From Pseudomonas uvaldensis (GTDB taxonomy: Bacteria > Pseudomonadota > Gammaproteobacteria > Pseudomonadales > Pseudomonadaceae): a stretch of 64,000 nt of DNA. The notes under the pieces were generated by a model, which made no database searches, was not told the origin of the DNA, and saw only the letters and a list, made by a program, of their open reading frames with translations. A program made the position numbers and the translations under genes. The stretch lies in assembly GCF_021271205.1 (NCBI RefSeq), contig NZ_JAIWKS010000010.1:124001-188000 (forward strand), read 5' to 3'. Below, piece by piece: positions 58,726-64,000 of this stretch. Position 1 is the first letter of the stretch. Each line of letters opens with the position of its first letter.

Positions 58726-60575
58726 ACCTACTCTTTCTGACTTTCGTATTTCCTCTCATCGGTTTCCTGCTGCTGTCGTTCTCCCGTGGACGCTGGTCGG
58801 AAAACCTCTCGGCGCTGGTTGGCGTCGGTTCCATCGGTCTGTCCGCCATTGTCGCGGCCTACGTGATCTGGCAATTCAACGTCGCGCCACCTGAAGGCGG
58901 CGCGTATGCCCAGGTGCTGTGGCAGTGGATGGCGGTGGAAGGCTTCAAGCCGAGCTTCACCCTGTACCTGGACGGCCTGTCGGTCACCATGCTGGGCGTG
59001 GTGGTCGGCGTGGGTTTCCTGATCCACCTGTTCGCTTCCTGGTACATGCGCGGCGAAGCCGGTTACTCGCGTTTCTTCGCCTACACCAACCTGTTCATCG
59101 CCAGCATGCTGTTCCTGGTGCTCGGCGATAACCTGTTGTTCGTGTACTTCGGCTGGGAAGGCGTGGGCCTGTGCTCGTACCTGTTGATCGGTTTCTACTA
59201 CAGCAACCGCAACAACGGTAACGCGGCACTGAAAGCGTTCATCGTGACCCGGATCGGCGACGTGTTCATGGCCATCGGCCTGTTCATCCTGTTCCAGCAA
59301 CTGGGCACGCTGAACATCCAGGAACTGCTGGTGCGTGCGCCCGAGCACTTCAAGGCCGGTGACTTCTGGATCGTCCTGGCGACCCTGATGCTGCTGGGCG
59401 GTGCCGTCGGTAAATCCGCGCAACTGCCGCTGCAGACCTGGTTGGCGGACGCAATGGCCGGTCCTACGCCGGTTTCGGCGCTGATCCACGCGGCCACCAT
59501 GGTCACCGCGGGCGTCTACCTGATCGCCCGTACCCATGGCCTGTTCGCCCTGGCGCCGGACATCCTGCACCTGGTGGGCATCGTCGGTGGCGTGACCCTG
59601 GTACTGGCCGGCTTTGCCGCCCTGGTGCAGACCGACATCAAGCGGATCCTCGCCTACTCGACCATGAGCCAGATCGGCTACATGTTCCTAGCCTTGGGCG
59701 TCGGCGCCTGGGAAGGCGCGATCTTCCACCTGATGACCCACGCGTTCTTCAAGGCCCTGCTGTTCCTGGCCTCCGGTGCAGTGATCGTGGCCTGCCACCA
59801 CGAACAGAACATCTTCAAAATGGGCGGCCTGTGGAAGAAGCTGCCACTGGCCTACGCCAGCTTCATCGTCGGCGGCGCGGCCCTGGCGGCCCTGCCACTG
59901 GTGACCGCCGGCTTCTACTCCAAGGACGAGATCCTCTGGGAAGCGTTCGCCAGCGGCAACCAGGGGCTGCTCTACGCAGGCCTGGTGGGTGCGTTCATGA
60001 CCTCGCTGTACACCTTCCGCCTGATCTTCATCGCGTTCCATGGTGAAGCCAAGACCGAAGCCCACGCCGGCCACGGAATCGCCCATTGGCTGCCACTGTC
60101 GGTGCTGATCGTGCTGTCGACTTTCGTCGGCGCAATGATCACCCCACCGCTGCACGGCGTGCTGCCGCAAAGCGTCGGCCATGCCGGCGGCGAAGCCAAG
60201 CACAGCCTGGAAATCGCCTCGGGCGCCATCGCCCTGGCCGGTATCCTGCTGTCCGCCCTGCTGTTCCTGGGCAAGCGTCGTTTCGTCACCGCCATCGCCA
60301 ACAGCGGCCTCGGCCGTGTCCTTTCGGCCTGGTGGTTCGCCGCCTGGGGCTTCGACTGGATCTACGACAAACTGTTCGTCAAGCCATACCTTGCGATCAG
60401 CCACATTCTGCGCAAAGACCCGCTCGACCAGACCATTGGCCTGATCCCGCGCATGGCCAAGGGCGGCCACACTGCCCTGAGCCGTACCGAGACCGGTCAA
60501 TTGCGTTGGTATGCGGCTTCCATGGCGGCTGGCGCCGTGCTGGTTATCGGCGCCATCGTGCTGGTAGCGGTCTGA
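58722..60575 (+). CDS. nuoL: NADH-quinone oxidoreductase subunit L
   Basis: A 617-residue antiporter-like proton-pumping subunit with 16 expected helices and the long lateral helix near the C-terminus. Conserved: [19 protein letters not shown] (Glu), [39 protein letters not shown] (Lys and His), and [20 protein letters not shown]. Length equals that of E. coli. Confidence 0.97.
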
Positions 60576-60614
60576 TATGAACCTTGCGAACTTGCGAAAG
60601 GAAACGAGCCCGTC

Positions 60615-62147
60615 ATGATTCTGCCCTGGCTAATCCTGATCCCCTTTATCGGCGGCCTGTTGTGCTGGATCGCGGAGCGCTCCAGCTCCACGCTCCCGCG
60701 CTGGATTGCGCTGCTGACCATGTCCCTGGAACTCGCACTCGGCCTCTGGCTGTGGGCGACCGGCGACTATTCGTTGGCCCCTGCCCCGGGTGCCAATCCG
60801 ACCTGGGCGCTTGAATTCAAGCACCTGTGGATCGAGCGCTTCGGCATCAGCGTGCACCTGGCCCTCGACGGCCTGTCGCTGCTGATGATCCTGCTGACCG
60901 GCCTGCTGGGTATCCTCTCGGTCCTCTGCTCCTGGAAAGAGATCCAGCGCCACGTCGGCTTCTTCCACCTGAACCTGATGTGGATCCTGGGCGGTGTCGT
61001 CGGCGTGTTCCTGGCGCTGGACCTGTTCATGTTCTTCTTCTTCTGGGAAATGATGCTGGTGCCGATGTACTTCCTCATCGCGCTCTGGGGTCACAGCTCG
61101 GCGGACGGCAAGAAAACCCGGATCTACGCGGCGACCAAGTTCTTCATCTTCACCCAGGCTTCCGGCCTGATCATGCTGGTGGCGATCCTCGGTCTGGTAC
61201 TGGTCAACTTCAACAACACCGGCGTGATTACCTTCAACTACGCCGACCTGTTGAAAGTGCAGATGTCGCGCACCACCGAGTACGTGCTGATGCTGGGCTT
61301 CTTCATCGCCTTCGCGGTGAAGCTGCCGGTCGTGCCGCTGCACTCCTGGCTGCCGGACGCCCACGCCCAGGCACCGACCGCGGGTTCCGTGGACCTGGCC
61401 GGTATCCTGCTCAAGACCGCGGCCTATGGCCTGCTGCGCTTCGCCTTGCCGATGTTCCCCAACGCCTCGGCCGAGTTCGCGCCGATCGCCATGACCCTGG
61501 GCCTGATCGGGATCTTCTACGGTGCCTTCCTGGCGTTCGCCCAGACCGACATCAAGCGTCTGATCGCCTTCTCCAGCGTCTCGCACATGGGCTTCGTGCT
61601 GATCGGCATCTACTCCGGCAGCCAGTTGGCCCTGCAAGGCGCGGTGATCCAGATGCTGGCCCACGGCCTGTCGGCAGCGGCGCTGTTTATCCTCAGTGGC
61701 CAGTTGTACGAACGCCTGCACACCCGCGACATGCGTGAGATGGGTGGCGTGTGGTCGCGCATCGCTTACCTGCCGGCCATCAGCCTGTTCTTCGCAGCCG
61801 CTTCCCTGGGCTTGCCGGGTACCGGCAACTTCGTCGGCGAGTTCCTGATCCTGATCGGTACCTTCGTCAGTTCGCCATGGATCATCGCTATCGCCACCTC
61901 TGGCCTGGTGTTTGGTTCGGTCTACTCGCTGATCATGATCCACCGCGCCTACTTCGGCCCGTCCAAGTCGGACGAAGTGCTGCGTGGCATGGACGGTCGC
62001 GAACTGATCATGGTGCTCGGCCTTGCGGTGCTGCTGATTTACCTCGGCGTTTACCCGCAACCGTTCCTCGACACCTCTGCCGCCACGATGCATGGCGTGC
62101 AGCAGTGGCTCGGCACCGCCTTCTCTCAACTCGCTTCGGCCCGGTAA
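60615..62147 (+). CDS. nuoM: NADH-quinone oxidoreductase subunit M
   Basis: A 510-residue antiporter-like membrane subunit. Conserved: FFFWEMMLVPMYFLIALWG (Glu), FAVKLPVVPLHSWLPDAHAQAPTAGSVDLAGILLKTAAYGLLRF (Lys), and AFAQTDIKRLIAFSSVSHMG. A 39-bp gap follows nuoL, with a GGA-rich ribosome-binding site. Confidence 0.97.
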   Translation: MILPWLILIPFIGGLLCWIAERSSSTLPRWIALLTMSLELALGLWLWATGDYSLAPAPGANPTWALEFKHLWIERFGISVHLALDGLSLLMILLTGLLGILSVLCSWKEIQRHVGFFHLNLMWILGGVVGVFLALDLFMFFFFWEMMLVPMYFLIALWGHSSADGKKTRIYAATKFFIFTQASGLIMLVAILGLVLVNFNNTGVITFNYADLLKVQMSRTTEYVLMLGFFIAFAVKLPVVPLHSWLPDAHAQAPTAGSVDLAGILLKTAAYGLLRFALPMFPNASAEFAPIAMTLGLIGIFYGAFLAFAQTDIKRLIAFSSVSHMGFVLIGIYSGSQLALQGAVIQMLAHGLSAAALFILSGQLYERLHTRDMREMGGVWSRIAYLPAISLFFAAASLGLPGTGNFVGEFLILIGTFVSSPWIIAIATSGLVFGSVYSLIMIHRAYFGPSKSDEVLRGMDGRELIMVLGLAVLLIYLGVYPQPFLDTSAATMHGVQQWLGTAFSQLASAR

Positions 62148-62154
62148 GAGCGCT

Positions 62155-63618
62155 ATGGAATTCACGATTCAACACTTTATCGCGCTTGCGCCGCTGTTGA
62201 TCACCAGCGCCACGATCCTCGTGGTGATGCTGGCGATCGCCTGGCGCCGCAATCACTCCCAGACTTTCCTGCTGTCGGTGGCGGGGTTGAACCTGGCCTT
62301 ACTGTCAATCCTGCCGGCCCTGAAAGTCGCTCCATTGGCGGTCACCCCGCTGATCCAGATCGACAGTTTCGCCTGCCTGTACATGGCGCTGATCCTCGTC
62401 GCCACCCTCGCCTGCGTCACCCTCGCCCATGCCTACCTCGGTGATGGCGGTTCGGGTTACCCGGGCAACCGCGAAGAACTGTACCTGCTGATCCTGATGG
62501 CTGCCGCCGGTGGCCTGGTCCTGGTCGGCGCCCAGCACCTGGCGAGCCTGTTCATCGGTCTGGAACTGCTGTCGGTGCCGGTCTATGGCCTGGTGGCCTA
62601 CGCCTTCTTCAACAAGCGCTCCCTGGAAGCCGGCATCAAATACATGGTGTTGTCGGCGGCCGGTTCCGCGTTCCTGTTGTTCGGTATGGCGTTGCTGTAC
62701 GCAGAGGCCGGCACCCTGAACTTCGTCGGCATTGGCCAGGCCCTGGCGGCCACTGGCCTGCCTAGCCCGATTGCGCAACTGGGCCTGGGCATGATGCTGA
62801 TCGGCCTGGCGTTCAAACTGTCGCTGGTGCCCTTCCACCTCTGGACCCCGGACGTCTACGAAGGCGCCCCGGCGCCGGTGGCGGCATTCCTCGCCACCGC
62901 GTCGAAAGTGGCAGTGTTCGCGGTGATGGTGCGACTGTTCCAGATCTCGCCAGTGGCCAGCAGCGGTGTGTTGAGCAACGTACTGACCCTCATCGCCATT
63001 GCGTCGATCCTGTTCGGTAACCTGCTGGCACTGACCCAGAGCAACCTCAAGCGTCTGTTGGGTTATTCGTCCATCGCCCACTTCGGTTACCTGCTGATTG
63101 CCCTGATCGCCAGCAAAGGCCTGGCCGTGGAAGCCATCGGCGTGTACCTGGTCACCTACGTGATCACCAGCCTCGGCGCCTTCGGCGTGATCACCCTGAT
63201 GTCCTCGCCGTACAACGGCCGCGACGCCGATGCCCTGTATGAGTACCGTGGTCTGTTCTGGCGCCGTCCGTACCTGACTGCCGTGCTGACCGTGATGATG
63301 CTGTCCCTGGCCGGCATCCCGCTGACCGCCGGCTTCATCGGTAAGTTCTACATCATCGCCACCGGCGTCGAGGCCCACCAATGGTGGCTGGTCGGCTCCC
63401 TGGTGCTGGGCAGTGCCATCGGCGTGTTCTACTACCTGCGTGTCATGGTCACCCTGTACCTGATGGAACCGAACCTGCGTCGTCACGATGCCGAGCTGCA
63501 CTGGGAACAAAAGGCAGGCGGCGTGATGCTGCTGGCCATCGCCGTACTGGCGTTCTTCCTCGGTGTGTATCCGCAGCCGTTGCTGACCCTGGTCCAACAG
63601 GCTGGCCTGACGGGCTGA
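62155..63618 (+). CDS. nuoN: NADH-quinone oxidoreductase subunit N
   Basis: A 487-residue antiporter-like membrane subunit, last gene of the operon. Conserved: FIGLELLSVPVYGLVAYAF (Glu), GLAFKLSLVPFHLWTPDVYEGAPAPVAAFLATASKVAVF (Lys), and LTQSNLKRLLGYSSIAHFGY. The start at ATG 62155 (8 bp after the nuoM stop) is preferred over an upstream in-frame start inside nuoM. Confidence 0.96.
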   Translation: MEFTIQHFIALAPLLITSATILVVMLAIAWRRNHSQTFLLSVAGLNLALLSILPALKVAPLAVTPLIQIDSFACLYMALILVATLACVTLAHAYLGDGGSGYPGNREELYLLILMAAAGGLVLVGAQHLASLFIGLELLSVPVYGLVAYAFFNKRSLEAGIKYMVLSAAGSAFLLFGMALLYAEAGTLNFVGIGQALAATGLPSPIAQLGLGMMLIGLAFKLSLVPFHLWTPDVYEGAPAPVAAFLATASKVAVFAVMVRLFQISPVASSGVLSNVLTLIAIASILFGNLLALTQSNLKRLLGYSSIAHFGYLLIALIASKGLAVEAIGVYLVTYVITSLGAFGVITLMSSPYNGRDADALYEYRGLFWRRPYLTAVLTVMMLSLAGIPLTAGFIGKFYIIATGVEAHQWWLVGSLVLGSAIGVFYYLRVMVTLYLMEPNLRRHDAELHWEQKAGGVMLLAIAVLAFFLGVYPQPLLTLVQQAGLTG

Positions 63619-63638
63619 TTGCCCAAACGGTGTAGTTG

Positions 63639-63670
63639 AAAAACCCGTATCGCGAGATGCGGGTTTTTTT
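63639..63670 (+). terminator. Intrinsic terminator of the nuo operon
   Basis: AAAAACCCG with one wobble pair and an inner TAT/ATG extension, complementary to CGGGTTTTTTT, ending in seven T residues. Confidence 0.9.
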
Positions 63671-63753
63671 ATGGCTGGATGTTTGGTCGTTCGCACATGA
63701 ATTGCTGAGGGGCGAGAGCCCACTTATCACATCCACTTGGTTGACACTCTGTC

Positions 63754-63777
63754 TTCGCGAGCAAGCCCGCTCCCACA
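63754..63777. repeat. Single REP element
   Basis: TTCGCGAGCAAGCCCGCTCCCACA, one arm without a nearby partner, between nuoN and the next gene. Confidence 0.85.
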
Positions 63778-63830
63778 TAGGGGTCGGTGTATTCTTTCGA
63801 GAGCTGTTTGGGAGATCCGAGGAGAATGAG

Positions 63831-64000
63831 TTGAACGTCGATGTGGAATGCGTAGTGGTCGGCGCGGGCGTTGTCGGCCTTGCCGTGGCGCGGGAAATGG
63901 CCCTCGCCGGTCATGAAGTGCTGCTGATCGAAGCCGGCGCGGCCATTGGCACAGGGATCAGTTCACGTAACTCCGAGGTGATCCACGCGGGCATCTACTA
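63831..64000 (+). CDS. FAD-dependent oxidoreductase, LhgO-like (partial, 3' end outside window)
   Basis: The first 56 codons of a flavoprotein. The dinucleotide-binding fold is obvious (VVVGAGVVGLAVAREMALAG then VLLIEAG) followed by GTGISSRNSEVIHAGIYY, which is typical of the L-2-hydroxyglutarate oxidase/dehydrogenase (LhgO) group of DAO-type enzymes. It starts with TTG 63831; GAGGAG (63819-63824 region) lies six bases upstream, and the nearby ATG at 63826 is in a different frame that stops at once. Specific substrate is inferred from the N-terminal motif only. Confidence 0.82.
   Translation, partial: MNVDVECVVVGAGVVGLAVAREMALAGHEVLLIEAGAAIGTGISSRNSEVIHAGIY

Overview
The window is a gene-dense, GC-rich chromosomal segment of a Pseudomonas, most likely of the P. 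fluorescens group. Three things point there: the scattered REP palindromes of the GTGGGAGC...GCTCGCGA type, the short (about 441-residue) isocitrate lyase rather than the long P. aeruginosa form, and a gene order from ftsK to nuoN that, as I recall it, is shared with other pseudomonads. I see no rRNA, tRNA, CRISPR array, IS element or prophage.

Region 1 (1-17,700) is accessory and metabolic. It holds a partial AadA-like adenylyltransferase, a divergent SRAP-domain protein, a RidA protein, a thioesterase, an L-lactate permease, a PL7 alginate lyase, and a sugar-catabolism module: Gfo/Idh/MocA oxidoreductase, TIM-barrel isomerase and an NHS-type MFS permease read leftward, with a divergent LacI regulator and a perfect 16-bp palindrome between them. 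A Tat-exported SMP-30 lactonase, a DMT exporter, a duplicated CAP-domain protein, an isochorismatase-fold hydrolase, gamma-glutamyltransferase, a GNAT enzyme and small lipoproteins follow.

Region 2 (17,700-29,020) is core. tusDCBE plus a TrpD2/YbiB-like gene form an overlapping operon for tRNA 2-thiolation. A glutathionyl-hydroquinone reductase gene follows, then a leftward block ftsK-lolA-rarA-crcB-serS-cysG.

Region 3 (29,020-46,290) is core. It has trxB, then a nearly complete N-degron set (aat, bpt, clpA, clpS) around infA and cspD. The divergent pair icd and monomeric idh comes next, then nudJ-mnmA-hflD, purB, an L16 hydroxylase (roxA/ycfD), a GNAT gene and a secretin-domain-only protein. 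MnmA receives the sulfur carried by the TusBCDE proteins encoded 22 kb away.

Region 4 (46,290-64,000) carries aceA and the complete 13-gene nuoA-N operon (nuoC and nuoD fused) for respiratory complex I, then the start of an LhgO-like flavoprotein gene. Both isocitrate dehydrogenases and isocitrate lyase, the enzymes of the isocitrate branch point, lie within about 12 kb of one another and just before the main NADH-oxidising complex.

I did not find a clearly new multi-gene system. The most interesting signals are regulatory or structural: an RccR-like inverted repeat upstream of aceA, a terminator-like hairpin in the ftsK leader, a perfect 12-bp stem between nuoF and nuoG, REP doublets whose arms co-vary and carry trailing degenerate repeats, a SRAP protein lacking two catalytic residues, and an internally duplicated CAP protein.
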